Notes: generated by a model not told the origin, from the letters alone. Shown: positions 8,516 through 19,157, counted from the first letter of the stretch. The stretch: 64,000 nucleotides of DNA from Streptomyces sp. 71268 (GCF_029392895.1 NZ_CP114200.1:62001-126000); one strand, 5' to 3'. Numbers and translations are program-made.

Positions 8516-9871
8516 GTGAGCGCATCCGACACCTCACCCGTCCACCGGCGCGTGGAACAGTTGGCCGCCGCCGGCATCGACGTGGTCCGGGTGACCTATC
8601 CCGACCTCATCGGCACCGAGCGGGCCCGGGACGTCCTCCTGGACCACCTCCCCGCGGCCTGCGACCACGGCCTGGCCTTCTGCCGCGCCGTCTACCACAC
8701 CAGCCCCCAGGGCGACACGGTCGATGTCGCCGGCGGCCTCGACGCCGGCCTGCCCGACATCCGCGTCACCCCGGACCTGGACACCCTGACGGCGCTGCCG
8801 TGGGAGCCAGGGGTCGCCACCTGTCTGGGCGACGTCACCGACCCGGCCACCGGGCTGCCCGCGCCGGAGTCACCCCGCGACCTGCTGCGGGCCGTCCTCG
8901 ACCGGTGCGCCGAACACGGCCTCCAGCCCGTGGTGGGCCCGGAGTTGGAGTACTTCCTGTGTGACGCGGCGCCCGACCACCCGCAGGGTTGGCGCCGCTA
9001 CAGCGACGCCGACGGCGTCGTCTACACGGCCGGGCTGCGCGCGGACCGGGACAACCACCTGCTGCGCACCCTGCGCCTGCTGCGCGACCTGGACATCGGC
9101 GTCAGCGGCGGCAACCACGAGTACGACGGGTCCCAGTTCGAGATCAACCTGACCCACGGCGACGCCGCGCGCGCCGCCGACCGCGCCTTCCGCTTCAAGT
9201 CCGCCATCAAGGAGCTGGCCCGCGCGGAGGGGCGCCTGGCCACCTTCATGGCCAAGCCCTTCAACGACGCCGGCGGCTCCGGCTTCCACCTCCACCTGTC
9301 CTGCGTGGACGCGCGGGGCGCGAACGTCTTCGCCGACCCCGCCGCGCCGTACGGCCTCTCGGCCACCGCGCGGCACGCGCTGGCGGGCCTCCTCGCGCAC
9401 GCGCCGGCCCTCAGCGCCCTGGCCAACCCGACGGTCAACTCCTACAAGCGGATCGGACCCGACACCCTGGCACCCTGGCTGATCGACTGGGGATTGGACA
9501 ACCGCAGCGCCATGGTGCGCGTTCCGCCCGAGCGCGGCGCGGCCTCCCGCCTCGAACTGCGCCTCGGTGACGCGAGCGCCAACCCGTACCTGCTGATCGC
9601 CGCCACCCTGGCCGCCGCCCTGCTCGGCATCCTGGCCCGCGAGGAGCCGCCGGCCCCGCTGGAGGGTTACGGCTACGACGCCGCGCGGGCCGAGCCGCTA
9701 CCGGCGACCCTGTCCGCCGCCCTCGACGCGCTGGAGGCGGACACCGCGCTGACCGAGACGCTGGGCAAGGACTTCACCGCTTCCTACCTCGCCTACAAGC
9801 GCGACGAGGTCAACCGCTTCCAACGGCACGTGACCGACTGGGAGTTCACCGAGTACGCCTACCACCTGTGA
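8516..9871 (+). CDS. glutamine synthetase-like gamma-glutamyl ligase (PuuA/GlnA3-type)
   Basis: 451 residues. The class I glutamine synthetase catalytic fold is complete: GPELEYFLCD (first metal-binding Glu), GGNHEYDGSQFEINL, KPFNDAGGSGFHLHLS (the His/Asn loop), NPTVNSYKRI and RLELRLGDASANPYLL. The N-terminal beta-grasp is short and divergent, and the protein is not the housekeeping GlnA. Such paralogues ATP-dependently join glutamate to amines (putrescine, ethanolamine, isopropylamine, aniline). GTG at 8516 follows AGAGGAGA. The P450 gene starts 19 bases downstream. With PuuC- and PuuD-like genes at the other end of the divergent operon, gamma-glutamylation of an amine is the likely job; the amine is unknown. 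Confidence 0.85.
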   Translation: MSASDTSPVHRRVEQLAAAGIDVVRVTYPDLIGTERARDVLLDHLPAACDHGLAFCRAVYHTSPQGDTVDVAGGLDAGLPDIRVTPDLDTLTALPWEPGVATCLGDVTDPATGLPAPESPRDLLRAVLDRCAEHGLQPVVGPELEYFLCDAAPDHPQGWRRYSDADGVVYTAGLRADRDNHLLRTLRLLRDLDIGVSGGNHEYDGSQFEINLTHGDAARAADRAFRFKSAIKELARAEGRLATFMAKPFNDAGGSGFHLHLSCVDARGANVFADPAAPYGLSATARHALAGLLAHAPALSALANPTVNSYKRIGPDTLAPWLIDWGLDNRSAMVRVPPERGAASRLELRLGDASANPYLLIAATLAAALLGILAREEPPAPLEGYGYDAARAEPLPATLSAALDALEADTALTETLGKDFTASYLAYKRDEVNRFQRHVTDWEFTEYAYHL

Positions 9872-9890
9872 CGCCGAGGAGGCGACAGCC

Positions 9891-11189
9891 ATGAGCCGCG
9901 TGCCATCCCCGCCAGCCACCACCGAAGCCGCGCGCGAACCGATGCCCCTGGCCGAGGTGGACCTCGCCGACCTGGACCGGTTCACCGACGGCGTCACACC
10001 CTGGCGGATGTTCCACACCCTGCGCCACCAGGACCCCGTCCACTGGCAGCCGGAGGACGCGCCGAACTCCGGCTTCTGGGCGGTGACCCGGCACGCCGAC
10101 ATCGCCCGCGTGGACCGCGATCCCGAGACGTTCACCTCCACCAGGTTCGTCAACCTGGAGGAGGTCGACGACGACCAGATCAGGCGGCGCGCCTCCCTGC
10201 TCGAACTCGACGGCCTGCGCCACCGGGCCCTGCGCGGACTGCTGCAGCGCCAGTTCGGCGCGCGCGTCATCAGCGGCTACGTCGACTTCCTGCGCGGCCT
10301 GACCGCCACCACCCTGGACGCGGCCCTGGCCAGGGGCACCTTCGACTTCGTCGAGGAGGTGGCAGCCGACTTCCCCATCAACGTCCTCGCCCGCCTGCTC
10401 GACGTACCGCCCGAGGACAACCAGCGGCTCATCGGCTGGGGCAACCGCATCATCGGCCACACCGACCCCGACTACGCCGACGTCCTCCTGGACAGCGCGG
10501 AGAGCGAGCGGTACCGCGACCTCCCCTTCCGCTCCCCCGCGTCGCTCGAAGTCTTCGCGTACGGCAGGGAGCTGGCCCGCCAGCGGCGTGGCGGCGCGGG
10601 CACCGACCTGGTCTCCCGGCTGGTCAACGAGGTGCCACGGGACGGGGTGCCGGTCTCCGACCGGGACTTCGACAACTACTTCCTGCTGCTGGTCGTCGCC
10701 GGCAACGAGACCACCCGGCACACCATCAGCCACTCGATGCTGGCCCTCCTCCAGCACCCCGACCAACTCGCCCGGCTGCGCGACGATCCCTCCCTCATCC
10801 CGACGGCGGTCGAGGAGTTCCTGCGCTGGGCCTCGCCCGTCTACCACTTCCGCCGCACCGCCACCCGCGACACCGAGCTGGGTGGCAAGCGGGTTAGGGC
10901 CGGGGAGAAGGTCGTCATGTGGTTCGCCTCCGGCAACCGCGACGAGGAGGTCTTCGGCGACCCGTACGCCTTCGACGTGGCCCGCCGGGACAACGACCAC
11001 CTCACCTTCGGCAAGGGCGGCCCGCACCTGTGCCTGGGCAACCAGTTGGCCCGCACCGAGATCCGCATCCTGTTCGAGGAGCTGATCCCGCGCCTGGCGG
11101 ACGTGCGACTGGCCGGCGAGGTCCCCCGGGTGCGCTCCAACTTCGTCAACGGCATCAAGCGCCTGCCCATCGACGTCACCCTGGCCTGA
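9891..11189 (+). CDS. cytochrome P450
   Basis: 432 residues, a soluble bacterial class I P450. The I-helix oxygen motif is AGNETT. The K-helix ExxR is EEFLR, and the haem loop is FGKGGPHLCLG with the cysteine ligand, one residue looser than the textbook FGxGxHxCxG. The N-terminus has no membrane anchor. ATG at 9891 follows GAGGAGGCGAC. It is co-transcribed with the glutamine-synthetase-like ligase and served in all likelihood by the ferredoxin and reductase encoded divergently. Hydroxylation or dealkylation of the pathway substrate before ring cleavage is inferred. A strong hairpin just downstream ends the operon. Confidence 0.92.
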   Translation: MSRVPSPPATTEAAREPMPLAEVDLADLDRFTDGVTPWRMFHTLRHQDPVHWQPEDAPNSGFWAVTRHADIARVDRDPETFTSTRFVNLEEVDDDQIRRRASLLELDGLRHRALRGLLQRQFGARVISGYVDFLRGLTATTLDAALARGTFDFVEEVAADFPINVLARLLDVPPEDNQRLIGWGNRIIGHTDPDYADVLLDSAESERYRDLPFRSPASLEVFAYGRELARQRRGGAGTDLVSRLVNEVPRDGVPVSDRDFDNYFLLLVVAGNETTRHTISHSMLALLQHPDQLARLRDDPSLIPTAVEEFLRWASPVYHFRRTATRDTELGGKRVRAGEKVVMWFASGNRDEEVFGDPYAFDVARRDNDHLTFGKGGPHLCLGNQLARTEIRILFEELIPRLADVRLAGEVPRVRSNFVNGIKRLPIDVTLA

Positions 11190-11209
11190 TCAGCGACACG
11201 AACGACGTT

Positions 11210-11237
11210 CGGCCCCGCGGGCGTGCCCGCGGGGCCG
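11210..11237. terminator. bidirectional hairpin terminator
   Basis: CGGCCCCGCGGGC (11210-11222), two-base loop, then its exact complement (11225-11237): a 13-bp stem between the converging P450 gene and NTF2-like gene. No T-run follows, which is common in GC-rich actinomycetes. Confidence 0.75.
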
Positions 11238-11257
11238 ACTGTGTGGGCGGGGGCGCC

Positions 11258-11701
11258 TCAGCGTGACGACTGGCCACCGGGCCCGGCATCGGGGCGCGCC
11301 GCTCCAGCCGAGGCCGCTCGCTCCGGGTCGCGGCGGAAGAACGTCTTGCTGGCGATCAGCCACGCGCCGTCCTGGCGCACCAGCGAGAAGTGGTTGGTGA
11401 AGTCGTGGCCCTGGTAGCCGTACTCGTCGAGCACGGCCACCGCCACGTCGCCGCTGACCTCCACCGCGCGGATGCTGTACGTGTAGTCGCGGGACCACCT
11501 GGGGGCGTCCTCGTCGGCCGCGACGACCTCGCTGAACGCCTCGATCGGCGCGGAGACGAACTGCTCGCCGAGGTAGCCCCACATGTGCGCGTCCGCGCGG
11601 AAGGCGGCCCGCACGGCCTTCGGGTCGGCGGCGCGCACCGCCGACACGTACGCCTCCACCGCGGCCCGCACGTCGTCGTGGGCTGTCCTGCGCTGACTCA
11701 T
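11258..11701 (-). CDS. NTF2-like / SnoaL-like family protein
   Basis: 147 residues. The pattern DDVRAAVEAYVSAVRAADPKAVRAAFRADAHMWGYLG, then a beta-rich stretch ending DGAWLIASKTFF, fits the cone-shaped NTF2-like fold. Members include small isomerases, hydratases and ligand-binding proteins, often lumazine-binding-like in annotations. The last about 20 residues are low-complexity. ATG at 11701 is preceded by GAGGAGAG. It is the last gene of a minus-strand run beginning at the ABC importer, 43 bases after an aldehyde dehydrogenase. A specific reaction cannot be assigned. Confidence 0.75.
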   Translation of the reverse strand: MSQRRTAHDDVRAAVEAYVSAVRAADPKAVRAAFRADAHMWGYLGEQFVSAPIEAFSEVVAADEDAPRWSRDYTYSIRAVEVSGDVAVAVLDEYGYQGHDFTNHFSLVRQDGAWLIASKTFFRRDPERAASAGAARPDAGPGGQSSR

Positions 11702-11744
11702 CTGACTCTCCTCATGGGGGTGACGGGTTGGCGGGTTGGCGGGA

Positions 11745-13193
11745 TCAGCCGTGGTGCATCCACACGCCCTTGGTCTCGGTGAACACGTCCAGCGCCTGCG
11801 CGCCCATCTCCCGCCCCCACCCGCTGGCCCCGAAGCCGCCCCAGGGCGCGGCGGGGTCGGGGACCGGCGGCATGTTGACGAACACGGCGCCGGCGCGGAT
11901 GTCCGCCGCGAGCCGGTGGGCCGTGGACAGGTCCCTGGACCAGATCGCCGCCGCCAGCCCGTACCGGGTGTCGTTGGCCCGCGCCGCCAACTCGTCCTCG
12001 TCCTCGTAGCTGAGCACCGGCAGCACGGGGCCGAAGACCTCCTGCCGGGCGACGGTCATCTCGTCGCGTACGCCGGCGAAGACGGTGGGCCGGTAGAAGT
12101 GGCCGCTCTCCAGGTCACCGTCGGCGCGCGCCCCGCCGGTGACCAGTTCGGCCCCCTCGGCCACGCCTTCCTTGACCATGGCGTCCACCCGACGCAGGTG
12201 CTCGTCGCTCACCAGCGGACCCAGCTCGGTCTCCGGGGCCATGCCGGGCCCCAGGCGCAGGGCGGCGACGGCCGCCGCGAGCTTCTCGGTGAACTCCTCG
12301 ACCCGCCGCCGGTCCACGTAGAAGCGCGCGTAGGCGGCGCAGACCTGTCCGCTGTTGAGCAGGGCGCCCTGCACGTTGCCCCGTACGGCGGCGTCGATGT
12401 CGGCGTCCCTGGCGATGATGCTGGGCGCCTTGCCACCCAGTTCCAGGGTGACCCGCTTGAGGTCGTTGGCCGAGGCCCGGACGATGCCCTGGCCCACCTC
12501 GGTGGAGCCGGTGAAGGAGACCTTGTCCACCCGCGGGTGTTCCACCAGGGCTCGGCCGGTGGCGGGGCCGCCGGTGAGCACGTTCACCACACCCGGCGGG
12601 AACCCGGCCTCGTCGCACAGCCGCGCCAGGTGCAGGCTGGTCAGCGGCGTCTGCTCGGCCGGCTTGAGGATCACGGTGTTCCCACAGGCCAGCGCCGGTG
12701 CCAGCTTCCACGCCGCGATCATGAGCGGGAAGTTCCAGGGGGTGATCAGCGCGCATACCCCGACCGGCTCGCGCCGCGTGAAGTGCGTGGTGTCCGGGAA
12801 GGAGACGGGGCTGACCGCTCCCTCGATCTTGGTGACCCAGCCCGCGTAGTAGCGGAAGTGCTCCGCGGCCCCCGCGACGCTGACCGTACGGGCCACCCCC
12901 AGCGGCTGGCCCTGGTCGCGGGTCTCCAGCTCCGCGAGCAGCGTCGCGTCACGGTCGATCAACTCGGCGACCCGCCAGAGCAGCTTGGCGCGTTCGGCGG
13001 CGGGCAGCCTGGCCCACGCGGGGTCCGCCAGCGCCTGCCGTGCGGCCCCCACCGCCGCGTCCACGTCCGCCTCGGTGGCCTCGGCGCAGGTTCCGATGAC
13101 CGATCCGGTGGCGGGGTCCAGAGTGGTGAACTCCGCCCCGTCGGCGGCGGCCGTCCACTCGCCCGCTATGAAGAGCCGGCCTCGCACATCCAT
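11745..13193 (-). CDS. NAD(P)-dependent aldehyde dehydrogenase
   Basis: 482 residues, full length. Motifs: RREPVGVCALITPWNFPL, SFTGSTEVGQ, LELGGKAPSII with the general-base Glu, NSGQVCAAYAR with the catalytic Cys, and EVFGPVLPV. It resembles the phenylacetaldehyde/betaine-aldehyde group rather than HpaE. ATG at 13193 follows AAAAGGA. The TetR gene lies 57 bases upstream with a hairpin between. Placement downstream of an importer and its regulator suggests it oxidises an aldehyde derived from the imported compound; the substrate is unknown. Confidence 0.85.
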   Translation of the reverse strand: MDVRGRLFIAGEWTAAADGAEFTTLDPATGSVIGTCAEATEADVDAAVGAARQALADPAWARLPAAERAKLLWRVAELIDRDATLLAELETRDQGQPLGVARTVSVAGAAEHFRYYAGWVTKIEGAVSPVSFPDTTHFTRREPVGVCALITPWNFPLMIAAWKLAPALACGNTVILKPAEQTPLTSLHLARLCDEAGFPPGVVNVLTGGPATGRALVEHPRVDKVSFTGSTEVGQGIVRASANDLKRVTLELGGKAPSIIARDADIDAAVRGNVQGALLNSGQVCAAYARFYVDRRRVEEFTEKLAAAVAALRLGPGMAPETELGPLVSDEHLRRVDAMVKEGVAEGAELVTGGARADGDLESGHFYRPTVFAGVRDEMTVARQEVFGPVLPVLSYEDEDELAARANDTRYGLAAAIWSRDLSTAHRLAADIRAGAVFVNMPPVPDPAAPWGGFGASGWGREMGAQALDVFTETKGVWMHHG

Positions 13194-13215
13194 AAGAGAT
13201 CCTTTTCTTGACCTG

Positions 13216-13238
13216 GGGCGCGCCCCACAGGCGCGCCC
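13216..13238 (-). terminator. GC hairpin between TetR and aldehyde dehydrogenase genes
   Basis: GGGCGCGCC, five-base loop, GGCGCGCCC. It could end or attenuate the importer-tetR transcript before the aldehyde dehydrogenase, or stabilise a processed mRNA. No T-run follows on the minus strand. Confidence 0.4.
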
Positions 13239-13250
13239 GCGGGAGGTGGA

Positions 13251-13841
13251 TCAGTCGATGATGTTCCGCATCAGGCGGTCGACATGGGCGCGGTGTTCGG
13301 GGATCAGCTCGCCGCTGGGGAACATCAGGCAGGTGACGTTGGCCCCGATGGACATGCTGATGACCTCGCCGGCCAGCGCCGTCACGGCCGGCGCCTCGGG
13401 CGACTCGCCCCTGCCTCGTGCCTCGGCGATCCGTACGGCGAGCCGCCTGCGCCACTCCGTGAGGTGCTCGCGGTAGAGGGTGGCGAGTTCCGCGTTGGCC
13501 ACCGAGTGCTCCCACAGGGAGAGCAGCACACGGGCGGAGTCGATGCGGTACGTGTCCAGCGGCAGCGTCACCTCGATGTCGTGCCGCAGCGCCTCCTTCG
13601 GGTCGAGCGAGGGATCTCCGTCGTTGATCCGCTCGTTCATCTCCGCGAGCACGCTCTGGAACGTGGCGGCCACGATGCTGTCCTTGCTGGGGAAGTAGCG
13701 CTTGAGCGCCCCGTTGGCGAATCCCGCCTCAGCGACGATGCTCCTCATGGTCGCGGCCTCGAAGCCGCCCTGGATGATGAGCTTCTTCGCGACGGCGACG
13801 ATCTCTCGCCGTCGCTGATCGTGGTCGATAATCTTCGGCAT
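13251..13841 (-). CDS. TetR/AcrR-family transcriptional regulator
   Basis: 196 residues. The helix-turn-helix is in the first about 55 residues (RRREIVAVAKKLIIQGGFEAATMRSIVAEAGFANGALKRYFPSK), followed by a ligand-binding domain with a BetI-like C-terminal region (LPLDTYRIDSARVLLSLWEHS). ATG at 13841 is only eight bases from the stop of the ABC ATPase, so it is part of the importer operon and is likely to control it in response to the transported compound. Its operator was not identified with confidence. Confidence 0.88.
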   Translation of the reverse strand: MPKIIDHDQRRREIVAVAKKLIIQGGFEAATMRSIVAEAGFANGALKRYFPSKDSIVAATFQSVLAEMNERINDGDPSLDPKEALRHDIEVTLPLDTYRIDSARVLLSLWEHSVANAELATLYREHLTEWRRRLAVRIAEARGRGESPEAPAVTALAGEVISMSIGANVTCLMFPSGELIPEHRAHVDRLMRNIID

Positions 13842-13849
13842 AGTTGTCC

Positions 13850-14700
<851 letters not shown>

Positions 14701-14704
<4 letters not shown>

Positions 14705-16497
14705 GCGCGCACCGTCCGTCCGGCCTTGTTCCAGGCCGCGTCCAGTTCGGCGCGGCTCTCGGTGTCGTCCTGCGAGGCTTTGATCAGCTCGGCGGTGTAC
14801 GGGTCGCCGGGGTGGGCGAAGATCTGCTCGACCGTGCCGGTCTCGATGACCCGGCCGTCCTTCATGACGGCGACCCGGTCGCAGATGTCGGCGACCACGC
14901 CGAAGTTGTGGGTGACGATGACGAGTGCCATTCCGTACTCCCGCTGTAGCTCGCGGAGGAGTTCGAGCACCTCGGCCTGGACCGTGACGTCGAGCGCCGT
15001 GGTGGGTTCGTCGGCGACCAGCAGGCTGGGGTTGCCCGCGACGGCTCCCGCGATCAGCACGCGCTGGGCCATGCCGCCGGAGATCTGGTGCGGGTGGCAG
15101 GCCAGTACGCGGTCGGGGTCGGTGATGCCGACCCGCAGCAGCACCTCGCGGGCCCGTTCCCGGGCCTGTGCCCTGGTCAGCTTGTGCACCGCCCGCAGGG
15201 GCTCCGTGAGTTGGTGGCCGACGGTGTAGCAGGGGTCGAGGTTGCTCATCGGCTCCTGGGGCACGTAGCCGATCCGGGTGCCGAGCAGCGCGTGTCGGCC
15301 GGCCCGTGACAGGTCGCCGACCGGCTGACCGCCGATCCACATGCCGTCGGCCACGGCCCGGCCGTCGGCCGGGAGCAGGTCGAGGGCGGAGAAGACGGTC
15401 TGTGACTTGCCCGAACCCGACTCGCCGACGATGCCGAGCACCTCTCCGGGGGCGACGTCCAGGCAGACGCCGCGTACGACCCGCTTGTCGCCGTGTGGTG
15501 TGCGGTAGCTGACCCGGAGGTTGTCGATGCGCAGCGCGCTGGCCTCGATGGGGTGCACCAGTTCGCCGGTCTTGTCGGTGGTCTCCTCGGGCGTCTGCTC
15601 GGCCGGGCGCCGGCGGCGGGGTGCCGGTTCGCCGCGTACGCTCACCAGGTCGGCGAGGGTCGAGCCCATGAAGGCGAGGGCGGCGATCGTGATGCCCAGC
15701 GCCGCCGACGGCCACAGCAGGATGAGCGGGTGGGTCAGCATGGTGCGGAACCCGTCGTTCATCATCTGGCCCCAGTTGGCCTCCGACGCGGTGCCGATGC
15801 CGAGGAACTGCAGGCCGGTCTGCATGCCCATGGCGATGCCGGCGGTCAGGGCGGACTGGATGATCACCGGCGCGTGCACGGCCCGCAGCACGTGGGCATG
15901 GAGGATCTTGACGTGGGTGAGCCCGGCGACCCGGGCGGCGTCGATGTAGGGCTCCTTGCGCACGGCCAGGGCCCTGGAGCGGGAGATGCGGTAGTAGCCG
16001 GGCGCCATGAACGCGCCGACCGTCACCATCAGCACCGTGAAGTCAGCTCCCGTGCCGGCGGCGACGATGAGCAGCACGATCATGCCGGGTACGGACTGCA
16101 CGCCGTCGCTGATCCAGGAGAAGACCCGGTCGGCCAGGCCGCCGAAGTAGCCGGCCGCCACTCCGGCCGGCACCCCGAGCGCGATCCCCGTCAGGCAGGC
16201 CACGGCCGCCCCGTACAGGGTCGTGCGTGCCCCGAACAGCAGTCGGCTGAGGATGTCCCGGCCGGCCGAGTCGCCGCCCATCCAGTGGCTGGAGTCGGGC
16301 GGTGCCTGGGTGAGGGCGAAGTCGACGAAGTTGGGGTCGTGCGGGGCCAGCAGCGGGGCCAGCAGTCCGGCGAGGACGACCAGGAGGAAGACCGCCAGCG
16401 CGGCGACCCCGACGGGGCGGCGCAGGTAGCGCGACCACAGTCCCCGCCCGGCCGGGGTGGGCGCGGTCCCCTCGGTGGGGGTTACGGCATCGATCAT
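14701..16497 (-). CDS. fused ABC permease and ATPase (DppC-DppD) of oligopeptide-type importer
   Basis: 598 residues. Residues about 1-300 are a DppC-type permease: several membrane helices starting at VGVAALAVFLLVVLAGLLAPLLA, and the EAA loop RKEPYIDAARVAGLTHVKILHAHVL. After a charged linker (RRRRPAEQTPEETTDK) comes a DppD ATPase with Walker A GESGSGKSQ (Gln where Ser/Thr is followed by Thr in most), signature SGGMAQR, Walker B LLVADEPTTALD and His in VTHNFGVV. ATG at 16497 overlaps the DppB stop in ATGA. Such DppC-DppD fusions occur in actinomycetes. Confidence 0.92.
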
Positions 16498-17435
16498 TTC
16501 TCGCGCACCTTCGGGTTGACCCACCCGAGCACGAGGTCGAGTAGGAAGTTGACGACGACGACGAACACGACCGTCACGACGGTCAGCCCGAGCAGGACCG
16601 GTATGTCACCGATCTGGGAGGCCGACTGGGTGAGGCTGCCGATGCCCGGCAGGTTGAAGATGATCTCGACGACGATGGCGCCGCCGAGCAGTCCCACGAA
16701 CATCACCGCGAGCACGGTGAGCGCCGCGGGCGAGGCGTTGCGCAGTACGTGCACGGTCACGCGCCGGGCGGAGAGGCCGCGGGCCCGCAGCGTGCGGACG
16801 AAGTCCTGGTTGTTGACCTCCTGGAAGCCGTTGCGGAGCTGTTCGGCGATCATCACGATCGCGCCGAGCGCCAGGGCGATCGAGGGCAGGGTGATGGAGC
16901 GCAGCCACTGGGTGCCGGAGTGGGACAGTGGCACGTAGCCGACGGCGGGGAACCACTGGAGCTTGATCGCGAAGGCCATGACGAGCATGAGGCTCACCCA
17001 GAAGCCGGGGAGGGCGAACAGGACCACCGAGGCGAGCTTGAGGACGCGGGCGAGGACGCCGCCGGGGTTGAGCCCGGTGGCCACACCCACGACGAGCCCG
17101 ACGACGGCCGCGAGCAGGGTGGCGGCGACCACGATCGACAGGGTGACGGGCACGCGCAGTTCGATCTGGTCCGAGACGGGTTGGAAGTTGCGCCACGAGG
17201 TCCCGAAGTCGCCGCGCACCGCGTGCGAGAGCCAGTCCCAGAACTGTGTCATGAGCGGGCGGTCCAGGCCGAGTTGCTCGCGCAGCGCCGCCCGCTGGGC
17301 GGGGGTGGCGCTGTCGCCGAGCAGGCCGGGGGTGGGATCGCCGATGGCCAGGTGGGCCAGGAAGAAGGAGGCGGACGTGACGACCACCAGGAGGACGGCC
17401 CCTGACAGCAGGCGCCGAAGCGTGAATCTGATCAT
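16494..17435 (-). CDS. ABC transporter permease (DppB type)
   Basis: 313 residues. The N-terminal helix (LRRLLSGAVLLVVVTSASFFLAHL) and the conserved segment LGLDRPLMTQFWDWL are typical of DppB/OppB. Five further membrane helices follow, with an EAA loop (NNQDFVRTLRARGLSARRVTVHVLRNA). It lies 61 bases after the lipoprotein gene and overlaps the fused permease-ATPase. It forms the membrane channel with the DppC half of the next protein. Confidence 0.93.
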   Translation of the reverse strand: MIRFTLRRLLSGAVLLVVVTSASFFLAHLAIGDPTPGLLGDSATPAQRAALREQLGLDRPLMTQFWDWLSHAVRGDFGTSWRNFQPVSDQIELRVPVTLSIVVAATLLAAVVGLVVGVATGLNPGGVLARVLKLASVVLFALPGFWVSLMLVMAFAIKLQWFPAVGYVPLSHSGTQWLRSITLPSIALALGAIVMIAEQLRNGFQEVNNQDFVRTLRARGLSARRVTVHVLRNASPAALTVLAVMFVGLLGGAIVVEIIFNLPGIGSLTQSASQIGDIPVLLGLTVVTVVFVVVVNFLLDLVLGWVNPKVREK

Positions 17436-17496
17436 GTGAAGACCCCTCTGGGGGCGGCGTCGCCCGCGCGCCGGGCGTCCGCCGCCGGAACGGGAA

Positions 17497-19008
17497 CTAG
17501 CCGCGCTGGAGGAACCGCAGGGTCGGGAACATCATCCCGGTGATGGGGGTCACCGTGATGCCCTTCTTGCTGAAGTAGGTGTTGTCCGCCTGGTACCAGA
17601 CGTCCTGCCATGCCTGGTCGGTGACTTCCGCGTTGAGCCGGCGGATCGCCGCGAGCTGCTCCTTGCCGGTGGTGTCGCCGATCTCGCCGAGCAGCCCGTG
17701 GAGCCTCGGGAACGCCTCGGTCGAGGGGTTGGGGTTGAACCACTGCTGGGAGGCGATCCGGCCGTCGACCGAGGCCGCGGCGTTGGAGTCCAGGGCCACG
17801 ACCGCGACGAACATCGGGTAGGTGGCGGCGTTCTTCTGGTAGTCGGCGGGTGACAGGTTCTTCCAGGTCACCTTGATGCCGATCTGGCCGAGGATCTGCT
17901 GGACGGCGGGCTGCCAGGGTTGGAAGATCGACGACATCGGCATGGTGACGCGGAAGCCGTCGGCGTAGCCCGCCTCGGCCATGAGTTGTTTGGCCTTGTC
18001 CAGGTCGAAGGCGTACCGGTCGTTGAGCGAGGCGTCGTAGGCCGGGTCGCCGGCGGGGAAGACCTGGTTGGTGGCCACCCCCGCGCCCTGGCCCACTGAC
18101 TTGAGGATGGCCGCGCCGTCGAAGGCGTGGTTGATGGCGCGCCGCACCCGCACGTCACCCAGCGGCTTGAGCTGTTTGCCCGTGCGGTCGGTGAACTGGA
18201 TGCCCACCCAGGTGGCGACCTTGGAGGCGATGTTCCAGCCGTTGCGCTTGGCGTGCGGGGTGTCCGCGGCGTTGGCGTAGGCGACGTCCAGTTGTCCCGA
18301 GAGCATGGCGTTGAAGCTGGCGGTCGGGTCGGCGATGGGCAGGACGCGCACGGACTCGAACGGGTAGGTGCGGCGGTCCCAGTGTCGCGGCTTGCGGGTG
18401 AAGGTGTACTGCGATCCGGGGGTCGAGTCGCCCTGGTCGTAGGTGTACGGGCCCGATCCGACGGGCCGGGCGACGAGCGACTTGGCCTTGATCGCGGCCG
18501 GGGACGCCATCCAACTGCGTCCCAGGCCCATGTTGTACAGCAGGGCGTCGTCCTTCTTCTTCAGGCGAAGGGCGATGGTGTCCGCGTTGACCTGGCGTAC
18601 GGCGGCGACGTTGGCGTAGGTCTGACCGGAGCGGACGCCGGCCTTGAGGTGGTTGAGGTTGGCCACCGCGGCCGCGGCGTCGAAGGGTTGGCCGTCGGAG
18701 AAGGTGACTTCGGAGCGTAGCCGCATGGTGAGCGTCAGGCGGTCCGGGGAGTACGTCCAGGAGGTGGCGAGCGCCGGGATGGGCTGGGACTTCTCGTCCA
18801 GGGCGACCAGCGGGTCGTAGACGGCTGACAGGTAGGGACCGTCGAAGCCGATGTCGGCCTGTGCCGGGTCCCAGGAGGTGACGTCGAGGAGGGTGCCGAT
18901 CCTGATCTTCTCGACGGGTCCGTCGCCGGAGCTGGCTCCGGCGTTCGTACAGGCGGCCAGCGCGAGGGCGACGACCGCGACAAGTGTGGCTCTCCAGATC
19001 CTCTGCAT
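17497..19008 (-). CDS. extracellular solute-binding lipoprotein, family 5 (oligopeptide-type)
   Basis: 503 residues. A signal peptide ends in the lipobox LAAC, giving a lipid-anchored Cys20. The mature part has the SBP family 5 pattern: GTLLDVTSWDPAQ, the ligand-cradle VYDPLVALDEKSQPIPALATSWTYSPDRLTLTMRLR, and VRRAINHAFD. ATG at 19008 is preceded by GAGAAG. It is the first gene of the importer operon. Family 5 proteins bind peptides but also opines, nickel and aromatic or sugar conjugates, so the ligand is open; the catabolic surroundings favour an amide or conjugate of an aromatic compound. Confidence 0.92.
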   Translation of the reverse strand: MQRIWRATLVAVVALALAACTNAGASSGDGPVEKIRIGTLLDVTSWDPAQADIGFDGPYLSAVYDPLVALDEKSQPIPALATSWTYSPDRLTLTMRLRSEVTFSDGQPFDAAAAVANLNHLKAGVRSGQTYANVAAVRQVNADTIALRLKKKDDALLYNMGLGRSWMASPAAIKAKSLVARPVGSGPYTYDQGDSTPGSQYTFTRKPRHWDRRTYPFESVRVLPIADPTASFNAMLSGQLDVAYANAADTPHAKRNGWNIASKVATWVGIQFTDRTGKQLKPLGDVRVRRAINHAFDGAAILKSVGQGAGVATNQVFPAGDPAYDASLNDRYAFDLDKAKQLMAEAGYADGFRVTMPMSSIFQPWQPAVQQILGQIGIKVTWKNLSPADYQKNAATYPMFVAVVALDSNAAASVDGRIASQQWFNPNPSTEAFPRLHGLLGEIGDTTGKEQLAAIRRLNAEVTDQAWQDVWYQADNTYFSKKGITVTPITGMMFPTLRFLQRG

Positions 19009-19157
19009 GGAATCTTCTCTCGAGTAAGAGGGGCGCTGATGCCAGATCGAGCCGGGAGAGGAAACCGCGGGTCCTCTTGGCCGTCGCAACGCTCGGCCCA
19101 AAGACGGGGGCGGGTGCGTGAAGGAGTTCCCCTGCCCGCCATCTCACGTGTCGTGGC

